From: Aminobacter sp. J41
GTDB taxonomy: Bacteria > Pseudomonadota > Alphaproteobacteria > Rhizobiales > Rhizobiaceae
Reading direction: 5' to 3'
NCBI RefSeq assembly: GCF_000526635.1
Contig: NZ_JAGL01000015.1
Location: 30,316 to 94,315 of the forward strand
DNA: 64,000 nucleotides
Position numbers and translations under genes: made by a program
Notes under the pieces: generated by a model
What the model saw: the letters and a program-made list of their open reading frames with translations, nothing else
Told to the model about the DNA's origin: nothing
Databases searched by the model: none
Shown here: positions 1 to 7,894 of the stretch, piece by piece
Layout of the letters: each line of letters begins with the position of its first letter
Position numbering within the stretch: the first letter of the stretch is position 1

Positions 1-2
1 CC

Positions 3-389
3 GCGCTTCGCCTTGCCCGCCGCAAGGCAGAGCTTCTTGGCGTCGCCGACCGGCTGCCGAAGGTGCGGCGGGGGCCATACGCGTCTGCTCGCGCGCACCC
101 GTTCGGCCTTACTCGTCGCGAACTGGAGGTGCTGCGGCTGATCGCCGAGGGTGCGGGCAATCGCGAGATTGCCGCTCGGCTGGTGCGCTCGCCACGCACA
201 ATCGAGCATCATGTTTCGGCAGTGCTCGCAAAGCTCAGGGCCGCCAACCGCATGGAAGTGATGCTGCGCCTTCGCAACGAACCCTGGCTGCTGCAGGAGG
301 CCGAGCCGGGCAGGTCCGCGAAATCTGGGTACAGGTCTTCCCGAAAAATGGGGGCTGGCACCGAAGCGCCGCGGCCCAACCCCGCCTAG
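3..389 (+). CDS. LuxR-family regulator, C-terminal part (5' end outside window)
   Basis: The reading frame is open from the window edge and ends at a TAG at 387-389. About 30 residues in lies a LuxR/GerE helix-turn-helix: LTRRELEVLRLIAEG, then NREIA, then SPRTIEHHVSAVLAKL, which is the usual order of scaffold helix, turn and recognition helix. The preceding segment (RGPYASARAHPFGLT) resembles the linker seen before the HTH in large AAA-ATPase/TPR LuxR regulators, so the missing part may be long. The tail after the HTH is low-complexity. Family is confident; target genes cannot be told. The DMT exporter that follows on the same strand may or may not be a target. Confidence 0.8.
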   Translation, partial: ALRLARRKAELLGVADRLPKVRRGPYASARAHPFGLTRRELEVLRLIAEGAGNREIAARLVRSPRTIEHHVSAVLAKLRAANRMEVMLRLRNEPWLLQEAEPGRSAKSGYRSSRKMGAGTEAPRPNPA

Positions 390-499
390 TCTTCCACTCT
401 GGACAGGCCATCCGCCCAATCAACGGCGGAGGGGAGGACTTGCGGGGCCGCGACATGCGATCAGTAGCTGGTCAGGGTTCTGGTAGGCGTATCGACTAG

Positions 500-1360
500 G
501 TGCTGGTCGCATGTGTGGTTATCATCTGGGGGCTGAGCTGGCCGGTGATGAAATCTTCGGTCGCGATCGTCCCCCCGATCTGGTTCACGGTCATCCGCTA
601 CCTCATCGGTGCGTTGGTCCTGTTTGCGATCCTGATCCCCTTCGGCCGCCTGCGGCTGCCCAGCCGTCGCGACCTGCCGGTCGTGCTCAGCGTCGGCCTG
701 TTGCAGATGCTTATGTTCACGGCGCTCGCAGCCTCGGCGCTGCGCATCATGCCGACGGGCCGCGCGGTCGTGCTGGCCTACACCATGCCGCTCTGGGTAC
801 TGCCGATCGTTGCGATGTATCCTGGCGGGCGCATCGGCCGCCGGCAACTGTTCGCGGCCGCCCTCGGCCTCTCGGGCATTCTCCTTCTCATTGATGTGGG
901 CGGCTTTCGCGCTTTCGGGCTCGACGGCCTTATTGCCGGCGCGCTGCTGCTGATTGCGGCGCTGTCATGGGCCGTCTGCATGGTCCACATACATCATCAT
1001 CGCTGGATCGGCGCCGCACTCGACCTCGCGCCGTGGCAAATGGCGCTTGCGACCATCTGCCTGATCCCGCTCGCCTACGCGATGGAAGGCCCACCCGAAG
1101 TCTCATGGCTGCTCGAGCGGTGGGATCACCTCCTCTTCATCGGCATCCTCGCCACCGCCTTCTGCTCATGGGCGGTGGTCGAAGTCGGTACCCGCACCCG
1201 CGCCGACGTCGTCTCGATCGTCCTGCTCGGCGTGCCTGCCGTTGGCCTCATAGCTTCGCTCGCGGTTGGGCAGGAAACGCCCACGCCCAGCCTTCTCATC
1301 GGCTCGAGCGCAATCCTGGTTGCGATCGCGATGGCAGCGCTGGAGACGGCGGAGGGTTAG
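500..1360 (+). CDS. DMT-superfamily (EamA) transporter
   Basis: A hydrophobic protein of 286 residues with about ten predicted membrane segments and the two-fold EamA architecture. The first helix carries the typical WGLSWPVMK motif and a second EamA repeat begins near residue 145. EamA proteins are inner-membrane exporters or permeases for amino acids and other metabolites; the substrate cannot be predicted. The start is a GTG directly after an in-frame TAG at 497-499, with only a weak ribosome-binding site, so the N-terminus begins inside helix 1. The gene could have lost a few 5' codons, although the length is normal. It converges on the GST gene with a 4-base overlap. Confidence 0.82.
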   Translation: MLVACVVIIWGLSWPVMKSSVAIVPPIWFTVIRYLIGALVLFAILIPFGRLRLPSRRDLPVVLSVGLLQMLMFTALAASALRIMPTGRAVVLAYTMPLWVLPIVAMYPGGRIGRRQLFAAALGLSGILLLIDVGGFRAFGLDGLIAGALLLIAALSWAVCMVHIHHHRWIGAALDLAPWQMALATICLIPLAYAMEGPPEVSWLLERWDHLLFIGILATAFCSWAVVEVGTRTRADVVSIVLLGVPAVGLIASLAVGQETPTPSLLIGSSAILVAIAMAALETAEG

Positions 1361-2064
1361 AGGTTGCCGCCCACCACTTTTCGCAAGGAGGCTTCGATCT
1401 GCCCGCCGCAGTAGGCGTCGCCATAGCCTGCACGTGCTCTCGCGGCCAGTTCGCGTAGTGGCGGAAGATCGGAGATGCGGCGAGCCAGGGCGCTGATGTC
1501 GGGGGCCGCTTCATCCAGCATCGCCGCGATCTTCGGGAAACGCTCGCCCATGGTTGACCAGAGTGTGGCCGTGACAATATCGGCGATACCCGGCTCCTTG
1601 CCGCCAAGGAGGAATCCCGAACCAGACGCAAGCCCGTGGCGGTGGCCGGTTGCCTCCCAGAAGGTCATCCATCGCTGCAGCCGCGGCACGAACTCCGCCC
1701 ATTTCTTCTCCGTCCACATCTGCTGCCCGCCCTGAAGCGTGATCTCGTCGATCACGTCGTTGGCGTCGTTGACGATCTTCATCGTCAACGCCCTCAAGGC
1801 CGGATCGTGCGGCAACAGGCGGAGCGTATCGCCAAGATAAAGGATGATGGCCGGCATCTGGGCGATTGCGATGTTGCTTGCGTGGTCAACGAGCATCGGC
1901 GGCCCCATGAACGGGATCGGCATCTCCTCGACCGTGAGGTTCATCAGCCGACCGATTTCACCGTCGCCGGCTTCGCGCCAGCTTTTTCCGGCAAAGGCCA
2001 GCACGGCGCGGACGAACTGTCCGCGGAATGGCACCGACCAGTAGTAGAGCGTATAGTCTTCCAT
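1357..2064 (-). CDS. Glutathione S-transferase family protein
   Basis: A protein of 235 residues with an N-terminal thioredoxin-like GST domain (YTLYYWSVPFRGQFVRAVLAFAG) that includes the cis-proline region (PPMLVD) and the glutathione-contacting segment (NIAIAQMPAIILYLG). An all-helical C-terminal domain follows (GKEPGIADIVTATLWSTM). GSTs conjugate glutathione to electrophiles or isomerise substrates in the cytosol; the substrate is unknown. The ATG at 2064 is preceded by a good AAGGAGG ribosome-binding site. It is transcribed alone and convergent with the DMT gene. Confidence 0.85.
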   Translation of the reverse strand: MEDYTLYYWSVPFRGQFVRAVLAFAGKSWREAGDGEIGRLMNLTVEEMPIPFMGPPMLVDHASNIAIAQMPAIILYLGDTLRLLPHDPALRALTMKIVNDANDVIDEITLQGGQQMWTEKKWAEFVPRLQRWMTFWEATGHRHGLASGSGFLLGGKEPGIADIVTATLWSTMGERFPKIAAMLDEAAPDISALARRISDLPPLRELAARARAGYGDAYCGGQIEASLRKVVGGNL

Positions 2065-2220
2065 GAACCGCCTCCTTCGGTCGTACGACTGCCGACAACG
2101 CGCGAGCGGCCAGTCCGTTCAGCAGGCGAACGGGAACCTGCCGCTTGCTCGCTGGTTCTAGGCGGCACCCGCGACCGTCATGAAGGCGCGGGGTTTCACC
2201 GGCAGATCGGCACACGAGCC

Positions 2221-2310
2221 ATGCTTGACTACGAGCACGCCCGGCACCAGATGGTCGACACGCAGATTGCGCGGCGCGGCATCCGTGACGAGCGCGTGCT
2301 GGAGGCAAGC
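2221..2310 (+). pseudogene. Fragment of protein-L-isoaspartate O-methyltransferase (Pcm) N-terminus
   Basis: In frame 1 the translation reads YEHARHQMVDTQIARRG followed by IRDERVLEA. This matches the conserved N-terminal Pcm signature, in which (M)V..QI..RGIRD.RVL.A precedes the SAM-binding domain. The similarity stops at about 2310, where an arginase-like segment continues in the same frame. No SAM-binding motif or C-terminal part is present. This is a remnant of about 30 codons, not a functional gene, and the first piece of a three-part mosaic. Confidence 0.6.
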
Positions 2311-2686
2311 CTCGCAACGGAGGGTGTGGAGCGCTTGCCCGACAAACTGCTCGATCTGGGTCTTGCGGAACGCATCGATGCGCGAGGCGCCGGGCCCCTG
2401 GCGGTGCCTCCCCAAAACCCACGCCCGATCCCAAGACCGCATCCTGAACGCCGGGGCAATTGCCGCATGGACGCCTAGGCCCAGGCTCGCCGACGCGGTG
2501 GAAACGCTGCTTGATGCTGGCGAAATTCCGGTCGTCCTGGGCGGCGATTGCACGAGCCTGCTGGGCTCGATGCTCGCGCTTCGACGGCGAGGCCGCTACG
2601 GCCTCTTCTTCATTGACGGCCATGCCGACTTCTTTCAGCCCGAGGCGGAACCCAATGGTGAAGGCGCCTCGATGGAGCTTGCTTTC
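2311..2686 (+). pseudogene. Frameshifted arginase/agmatinase-family fragment
   Basis: Frame 1 gives GVERLPDKLLDLGLAERIDAR, like the N-terminus of arginase-family proteins, up to about 2420. The match then continues in frame 2 (DRILNAGAIAAWTP, then LADAVETLLDAGEIPVVLGGDC and YGLFFIDGHADFFQPEA). So there is a frameshift near 2420-2440, and an in-frame TAG closes frame 1 at 2476-2478. The first metal-binding motifs (GGDC, DGHAD) survive. The second metal motif and the C-terminal half are missing because the frame runs into unrelated sequence at about 2687. Intact members hydrolyse guanidino compounds; this copy is not expected to be active. Confidence 0.65.
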
Positions 2687-2944
2687 AGCGCGCATGCGCG
2701 CATTGCTGACCTCAAGGCCAATAGCCACAGCGGTCTGGTGATCTTTGGAAGCAGTACGCTTTACAACGACCTGCTTGCGCACGGCCTTGTCGATGAGCTT
2801 CACCCGCTTTTGGGCAACGTCATACCCGGTGCTGGCGTGCGGACATCCGAGCCCGGCCTGAGCGGACCGGTTAAGTTGTTCTCTCTTCGCCAACTCCCCG
2901 GCTCAGACATAATAGCATTGCACTACGACTGTCGGAAACACTGA
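2687..2944 (+). pseudogene. C-terminal fragment of a RibD/dihydrofolate-reductase-like domain
   Basis: Continuing in the same frame as the arginase piece, the sequence changes to IADLKANSHSGLVIFGSSTL, then LLAHGLVDELHPLLGNVIPG and, near the end, SDIIALHYD. This is the usual C-terminal half of RibD_C/DHFR-like proteins (LVVFGSGTL..DLL..GLVDEL...V.PV.LG.G). The N-terminal NADPH-binding half is absent. The joint at about 2687 is abrupt and in frame, so the segment is read as a fusion to the broken arginase. I judge it a remnant of genome rearrangement, not a functional fusion. Confidence 0.6.
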
Positions 2945-3518
2945 CCCGTCGAGGGATCGCCCTGCATGCCGCTGCCCGGCGCTTATCAACCCCGTGCGCA
3001 CCCGGAGGGCTTGAGCTAACCCCCGGCGAAGGGGCGTTCGTCGAGGTCCCTGGCCCCGTGGTCATCGACCAGATTTGTGCGGATTTTCGCGCGCTGGCAC
3101 AATGGATTGCCGGGAAACTCCGCACCGATCCTGATTAATGGTGTCCGTCGCGCTGTTGACCCTGAGGCGTTGTCATGGCGGCCTATTCGGGCGATGACGA
3201 TTGCGAAGTCCAACCAGTTCGTTGATCTACTGAAGGTGTGCGCCAGACAGCTCGAATGGCTGTTGCGAGAAAATCAGTAGTTCATCCTGGCGAGAGTGGT
3301 GGCGTCCGGCCCTGTCCTTTTGTCGTGGACTGGCAAAGGAGCCGACCCTTTGGGCAATGCAGTGCACGGCTTAGTCACCGTGCCTGATTGCCCTGAACTG
3401 GCCGGGCAGGTTGGCCCTTCTGCCAGCCGTCGCGAATCACCGGACATGCCCGCCGGAAACGGCGAGCTTTCTGTTTTTTGGGGAAACGCCGCACCACCCT
3501 TAATTCAGATCGCACCAA
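2945..3518. other. Non-coding or decayed stretch, no recognisable gene
   Basis: There are only short open frames on both strands. One frame-1 stretch (about 3001-3138) has a coding-like composition (EGAFVEVPGPVVIDQICADF) but no clear start, ribosome-binding site or family. It may be another decayed fragment continuing the mosaic just upstream. Nothing else is recognised here. Confidence 0.4.
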
Positions 3519-3547
3519 GAGGGCATCCAGCGAGGCCGGATGCCCTC
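3519..3547 (-). terminator. Hairpin downstream of the aldehyde dehydrogenase operon
   Basis: A perfect 10-bp inverted repeat (GAGGGCATCC at 3519-3528 and GGATGCCCTC at 3538-3547) with a 9-base loop lies 11 bases beyond the stop codon of the minus-strand aldehyde dehydrogenase. The T-tract on the minus strand is poor, so it may act as a 3'-stabilising stem as much as an intrinsic terminator. Confidence 0.6.
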
Positions 3548-3558
3548 GCCGATTACCT

Positions 3559-4965
3559 TCAGCAGTAAACAGTCTGCAGCTGAGTATATTCCTTCAGGCC
3601 CTCAGGACCGAATTCGACGCCGATGCCAGATTGTTTGGCTCCGCCGAAAGGTGCATTGGGCTGGATCGCGCCGTGCTTGTTGACCCAGACCGAGCCGCAT
3701 TCCAGCCGCAGCGCAATCTCCTTTGCCTTGCTGGCGTCGGAGCTCCAGACTGAACCTCCCAGTCCATGTGGATTGTTGTTGGCAAGCTCGATCGCCTTTT
3801 CAACATCGCTGTAGCGGATGATTGGCAACACCGGGCCGAACTGCTCTTCATCGACCAGCGGATGGCCATCCGCGATGTCGGCGATCAGCGTGATCGGGTA
3901 GAAATAGCCGGGACCATTGGGCCTTGCGCCACCGGTGAGGATACGCGCACCTGACTGACGGGCGGCCTCGACATAACCGACCACCTTGTTGAACTGCATC
4001 TCGTTCTGGATCGGGCCGAGGACGTTGCCTTCGTCGAGGCCATTTCCCATCGGCATCCTGGTGGCAAGCTCGACCAGTTCGCCGCAGACCTTGTCGTAAA
4101 GGCTGTCATGGACATAGAGCCGCTTCATCGCCCCACAGGTCTGGCCGCCATTGATGAAGGCGCCCCAGAACAGCCCTTCCGCGATCGCCTTCGGGTCCGC
4201 GTCCGGGAGCACGATCCCAGCATCGTTGCCGCCGAGTTCGAGCGTTAGCCGCTTCAGTGTCTCTGCGGCAGATGCCATGACCTTGCGGCCGGTGGCGATC
4301 GAACCGGTGAACACCATCTTCGCGATACCCGTGTGCGCGGACATCGCCGCGCCGAGTGTGTCCGGGCCGGTCACGACGTTGACGACACCTGCAGGCAACA
4401 CCTCGTTCATCAACTCGACCAGCCGGATCGTCGACAGCGGTGTGTAGGGTGAGGGCTTGATGACAATCGTGTTGCCAGTGCGCACGGCCGGCACGATGTG
4501 CCAGACGGCGATCAGCATCGGCCAGTTCCACGGGGTAATCGAGCCGACGACGCCGAGCGGCTTGCGGTGGACTTCGACGCGGCCCTGCTCGTTGTCCTGG
4601 ATGACCTCGACCGGCAGGCCGAACTCAGCCGTCGCATGGGCCCAGCCGGCCGAACCGCCTGCCTCGAAGCGGGAGCCCAGGCCAGTGAGCGGCTTGCCCT
4701 GCTCAAGCGTGATGAGGCGGGCAAGCTCCTCCGCATGCTCCTCGATTTTCGCGCCAATGGCGTGGCAGGCTGCCTTCCGTTCCTCATCTGAAGTGCGGCT
4801 CCAGTTCTTGAAGGCTTCCGCCGCGGCGGCCACTGCGCGGTCGAGATCCGCGGGTGTGGCCACCGGCATCATGCCCACGACCTCGCCGGTTGCCGGATTG
4901 CGCACCGGCTGGTGCGAGGTCGTTTCCTCGCTCTTGCCGTTGATCAGAATGCGATACTTCTCCAC
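3559..4965 (-). CDS. Aldehyde dehydrogenase (NAD(P)+-dependent, ALDH superfamily)
   Basis: A full-length ALDH of 468 residues. The oxyanion-hole segment TPWNWPM lies near residue 145. The general base is Glu243 in LELGGNDAG and the catalytic nucleophile is Cys277 in GGQTCGAM. The C-terminal signature includes PFGGAKQSG. It oxidises an aldehyde to an acid in the cytosol; the substrate is not evident. It is the last gene of the TRAP operon, just after dctM, so it probably acts on a product of the imported compound. The GTG start at 4965 follows a strong GGGGAGGAA ribosome-binding site. A stable hairpin follows the stop codon. Confidence 0.9.
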   Translation of the reverse strand: MEKYRILINGKSEETTSHQPVRNPATGEVVGMMPVATPADLDRAVAAAAEAFKNWSRTSDEERKAACHAIGAKIEEHAEELARLITLEQGKPLTGLGSRFEAGGSAGWAHATAEFGLPVEVIQDNEQGRVEVHRKPLGVVGSITPWNWPMLIAVWHIVPAVRTGNTIVIKPSPYTPLSTIRLVELMNEVLPAGVVNVVTGPDTLGAAMSAHTGIAKMVFTGSIATGRKVMASAAETLKRLTLELGGNDAGIVLPDADPKAIAEGLFWGAFINGGQTCGAMKRLYVHDSLYDKVCGELVELATRMPMGNGLDEGNVLGPIQNEMQFNKVVGYVEAARQSGARILTGGARPNGPGYFYPITLIADIADGHPLVDEEQFGPVLPIIRYSDVEKAIELANNNPHGLGGSVWSSDASKAKEIALRLECGSVWVNKHGAIQPNAPFGGAKQSGIGVEFGPEGLKEYTQLQTVYC

Positions 4966-4987
4966 GACTTCCTCCCCTTAAAGCTAT

Positions 4988-6283
4988 CTAGTGGGTCATC
5001 TGTGATGGCAGCGCGAGCACCAGCCACGGGACAAAGACGATCAGAGCCAGCCGCAGCACATCGACGATGACGAAGGGCACGATGCCTCGGAAGATCGTTG
5101 TCAGCGGCACGTCGCGCAGCGTTGCGCGGATGATGAACAGGTTCATGCCAATCGGCGGGCAGATCAGACCGATCTCGACGACCATGACGATGACGATGCC
5201 GAACCAGATCGGGTCGAAACCAAGCCCCATCACCAGCGGGAAGAACAGGGGGATGGTCAGCAAGATCATCGCCAGCTCGTCGAATACCGAACCGAGCACG
5301 ATGTAGAATGCGATCAGCGCGAAGATGACGCCGTAGGGGCTGAGTTCGAGCCCGTTGATCGCCTTGACCACCGCCGATGGCATGCCCGACACGTTGATGA
5401 AGTTCGCGAAGATCAGTGCACCGAGCAGGACCGCCATCAGCATCGCCGTCGTCCGCGCCGTGTTTGCCAGGATCTTGAACAGTACCCTGACAGATAGCCC
5501 GCCCTTGAACAGCGCGATGACAAATGCTCCGGTTGCGCCGATACCCGCTGCCTCTGTTGCGGTGAACATGCCGATGTAGATGCCGCCCATAACGATCAGG
5601 AAGAGGAGGGCGATAGCCCACACCTGGCGAAGGTGTTGCAACCGTTCCGCCCACGGCATGCGCTCGGCCGCCGGGCCCGCCTCCGGCCTTCGCCAGACGA
5701 CGTACCGGACAGCGGCAAGATAGAACAGGACGCCGAGGATGCCGGGAATGATGCCGGCCATGAACAGCTTGGCTATGCTGGTCTCGGTCATAGTGCCGTA
5801 GATCACCATGATGACCGACGGGGGAATGAGGATGCCGAGCGTGCCGCCCGCTGCGACCGTCGCAGACGACAGGCTGTCGTGATAGCGGTAGCGCCGCATC
5901 GATGGCAGCGCGATCGATGACATGGTGGCGGCAGTGGCGAGGCTTGAGCCCGACACCGCTGCAAACCCGCCACTTGCCAGTATGGTCGCCATGGCGAGAC
6001 CGCCCTTGCGATGGCCGATCAGCGCGTTTGACGCGTTGTAGAGGTCGGCCGAAAGGCCGGCATGGTTGATGAGATTGCCCATCAAAACGAACAGCGGCAG
6101 CACCGACAGGCTGTAAGAGGACAGGTTGTCCCAGACGATCTGTGCGCTCATGGCACCGGCGGGGTTGAATCCGACGGTCAGCGCGAAACCGACGAAGCCG
6201 ATGATCGCCATTGCGAAGGCCAGCGGCATGCCGGCGAAGAGCAGCGCGAAAAGCGCGCCGAAGCCCGTGAGTGTCGCCGTCAT
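4988..6283 (-). CDS. TRAP transporter large permease (DctM family)
   Basis: A membrane protein of 431 residues with about 12 hydrophobic segments and typical DctM sequences, such as PLFVLMGNLINHAG near residue 60, SSLATAATMSSIALPSMRRYRY, and IPPSVIMVIYGTMTETSI. DctM is the ion-coupled transport subunit. The first codon overlaps the end of the small-permease gene by 4 bases (ATGA), indicating translational coupling. It works with the DctQ and DctP proteins encoded just upstream. Such systems usually import carboxylates; the exact substrate is unknown. Confidence 0.92.
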   Translation of the reverse strand: MTATLTGFGALFALLFAGMPLAFAMAIIGFVGFALTVGFNPAGAMSAQIVWDNLSSYSLSVLPLFVLMGNLINHAGLSADLYNASNALIGHRKGGLAMATILASGGFAAVSGSSLATAATMSSIALPSMRRYRYHDSLSSATVAAGGTLGILIPPSVIMVIYGTMTETSIAKLFMAGIIPGILGVLFYLAAVRYVVWRRPEAGPAAERMPWAERLQHLRQVWAIALLFLIVMGGIYIGMFTATEAAGIGATGAFVIALFKGGLSVRVLFKILANTARTTAMLMAVLLGALIFANFINVSGMPSAVVKAINGLELSPYGVIFALIAFYIVLGSVFDELAMILLTIPLFFPLVMGLGFDPIWFGIVIVMVVEIGLICPPIGMNLFIIRATLRDVPLTTIFRGIVPFVIVDVLRLALIVFVPWLVLALPSQMTH

Positions 6284-6819
6284 GTCTTTGCCCCCGTTTC
6301 CCGACGCACCTCGGCAATGAAGGCCGCAAGGATCATCACGCCGCTGAGTGCAAAAGCACCAACGCCAAGCCAGGCAACGTAGCCAACCGGGAAGCGAAGC
6401 ACGGAAGTCACCTCACCGAAACTGTCGAAGCGGCCGGCCAGGCGCGCAAGCCGGACGGTGATGTAGAAGCAGCACACCGCCATCGCGAGCGCGATGACGC
6501 CGTCGCGCAGGACACGCCCGATGCCCCGGAAGGAGTTCTCGAACAGGCCGGTCGTGACATGCAGCCCGCGCACGGAGACTGATGGCAGCGCGAGGAAGAC
6601 GACGGTTGCCATGGCGACCTGCGTCATTTCATAGGCAAAACCGAGTGGAGCCTTGAAGAAGTAGCGACCGGCAACGTCGATGAATGTCATCAGCATCATG
6701 GCGAGGAGGACTGCCCCTGCACCAACCATGCAGGCTGCATCGGCCAGACGCAGAACAGGGTTTTCGGGAGGACGACCATGGTCGTCCTCCACCACTACGT
6801 TCTCGGAAGTACCGGTCAT
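6280..6819 (-). CDS. TRAP transporter small permease (DctQ family)
   Basis: A protein of 179 residues with four predicted membrane helices, matching the DctQ fold (GAVLLAMMLMTFIDVAGRYFF, with the conserved VAGRY near the end of helix 1). It bridges the substrate-binding protein and the large permease in the inner membrane. The gene lies 7 bases after dctP and overlaps dctM by 4 bases. A perfect 24-bp palindrome lies within its first codons (listed separately). Confidence 0.88.
   Translation of the reverse strand: MTGTSENVVVEDDHGRPPENPVLRLADAACMVGAGAVLLAMMLMTFIDVAGRYFFKAPLGFAYEMTQVAMATVVFLALPSVSVRGLHVTTGLFENSFRGIGRVLRDGVIALAMAVCCFYITVRLARLAGRFDSFGEVTSVLRFPVGYVAWLGVGAFALSGVMILAAFIAEVRRETGAKT
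6767..6790. repeat. Perfect 24-bp palindrome inside the 5' end of dctQ
   Basis: The arms are 6767-6778 and 6779-6790, with no spacer, centred on CATG. In RNA it would fold into a hairpin of about 10 bp with a 4-base loop, starting about 10 codons after the dctQ start. It could modulate translation or mRNA decay between dctP and dctQM, since periplasmic binding proteins are usually needed in excess. It could also be a protein-binding site or chance. No function is shown. Confidence 0.5.
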
Positions 6820-6826
6820 CGGTCCG

Positions 6827-7864
6827 CTACTTCATCTCGGCCACTTGCGCGCGGAAGAACTCGAGCGCGGCCTTTCCGTCGACGCTGAGCTTTCCGGCCG
6901 TCTCCACCCAGGACTCTTCCATGGAAGCGAGGCGCTCCTTGATCGCGGCCACGAACGCGTCGTCTGCTTCAAGGAACTGCGTGCCTGCCGCCTCCATCTT
7001 CGCCTTTGACTCAAGGTCAGCCTTGTCCTGTGCCTCACCGGCCAAGCGGGCAAGATGCTCGCCAGACACGGACATCACCTTCTCCTGGTCTTCCGGCGAC
7101 AGGCGCGCAAAGGCATCCGGGTTGGCCGCCACGAACCAGACGGAAGAATAGAAGCCGCCCGGGACCTTGACCGAGTGCTTGATAAGCGGCTCCAGCTTGA
7201 AGCTAGGGACAGCCTCGTAAGGAAGCAGTGTGCCATCGGCGATACCTTGCGACAGCACCTCGTAGGTCTCGCCCGCCGGCACGGCGATGTTCACGCCGCC
7301 GAGCAGCGTGTTGACCTGCTGCACCAGCCCCCCGCCAACACGGAACTTCTTGCCCTGGTACTTGTCGATGTCGGTGATCGGGCCAGCCGCCTCGCCAGTC
7401 ATGATGTGGCCGGTGCCATTGGCATAGATCCCGAGCAGCACCACACCCTGGTACTCGTCGGCCTTCTCGAAGAATTCCTTGTGGGTGCGCCAGAGGGCGA
7501 CGGACAACTCCTCGGCGGTCTCTCCCACAAATGGCAGTTCGGCGATACCGGCGAGGTTGAAACGCCCCGGCGTGTAGCCGAGGACGCCGACGGTCAGATC
7601 GGCGATCCCGTCGACCGCGAGATCATATTGGCGAGGCGGAGCGCCGAGCGATGCATCCGTGAGCTCGATCTTGACTCTACCTTCGGTGATTTTTTCGACC
7701 TCTGCGGCCCACGGCAGGATAATGTTGTTGAGTTGCAGATGGCCCGGCGGCAACCAGTTGTTCATGCGCAAGGTGGTCTGCGCATCTGCAACACCCGCGC
7801 CGATCGCCATCCACAAGCCGGCTGTCGCAGCAAGTGCTGCGGCCCTGATCTTCCCCATAAGCAT
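6827..7864 (-). CDS. TRAP transporter substrate-binding protein (DctP family)
   Basis: A protein of 345 residues with an N-terminal signal peptide (hydrophobic core AALAATAGLWMAIGAG, probable cut after ADA-Q). The mature part has the DctP/TAXI-like fold, with a domain-hinge segment near YQGKKFRVGGGLVQQ and FYSSVWFVAANPDAF. It binds a carboxylate-type ligand in the periplasm and delivers it to DctQM. The ATG at 7864 has a good GGGAGGAG ribosome-binding site. It is the first transport gene, 30 bases after the dehydrogenase gene. Confidence 0.9.
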   Translation of the reverse strand: MLMGKIRAAALAATAGLWMAIGAGVADAQTTLRMNNWLPPGHLQLNNIILPWAAEVEKITEGRVKIELTDASLGAPPRQYDLAVDGIADLTVGVLGYTPGRFNLAGIAELPFVGETAEELSVALWRTHKEFFEKADEYQGVVLLGIYANGTGHIMTGEAAGPITDIDKYQGKKFRVGGGLVQQVNTLLGGVNIAVPAGETYEVLSQGIADGTLLPYEAVPSFKLEPLIKHSVKVPGGFYSSVWFVAANPDAFARLSPEDQEKVMSVSGEHLARLAGEAQDKADLESKAKMEAAGTQFLEADDAFVAAIKERLASMEESWVETAGKLSVDGKAALEFFRAQVAEMK

Positions 7865-7894
7865 GCTGTCTCCTCCCGTTAGACCCTGAAGCGG

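Noticed and set aside
2180..2944. One intact gene of 254 codons
   Set aside because: The first 80 codons have no protein similarity in this frame while frame 1 carries the matching pieces; a frameshift and two abrupt joints show a broken gene.
3077..3280. Small plus-strand open frame of 67 codons
   Set aside because: No ribosome-binding site, no recognised family, and lies in a decayed region.
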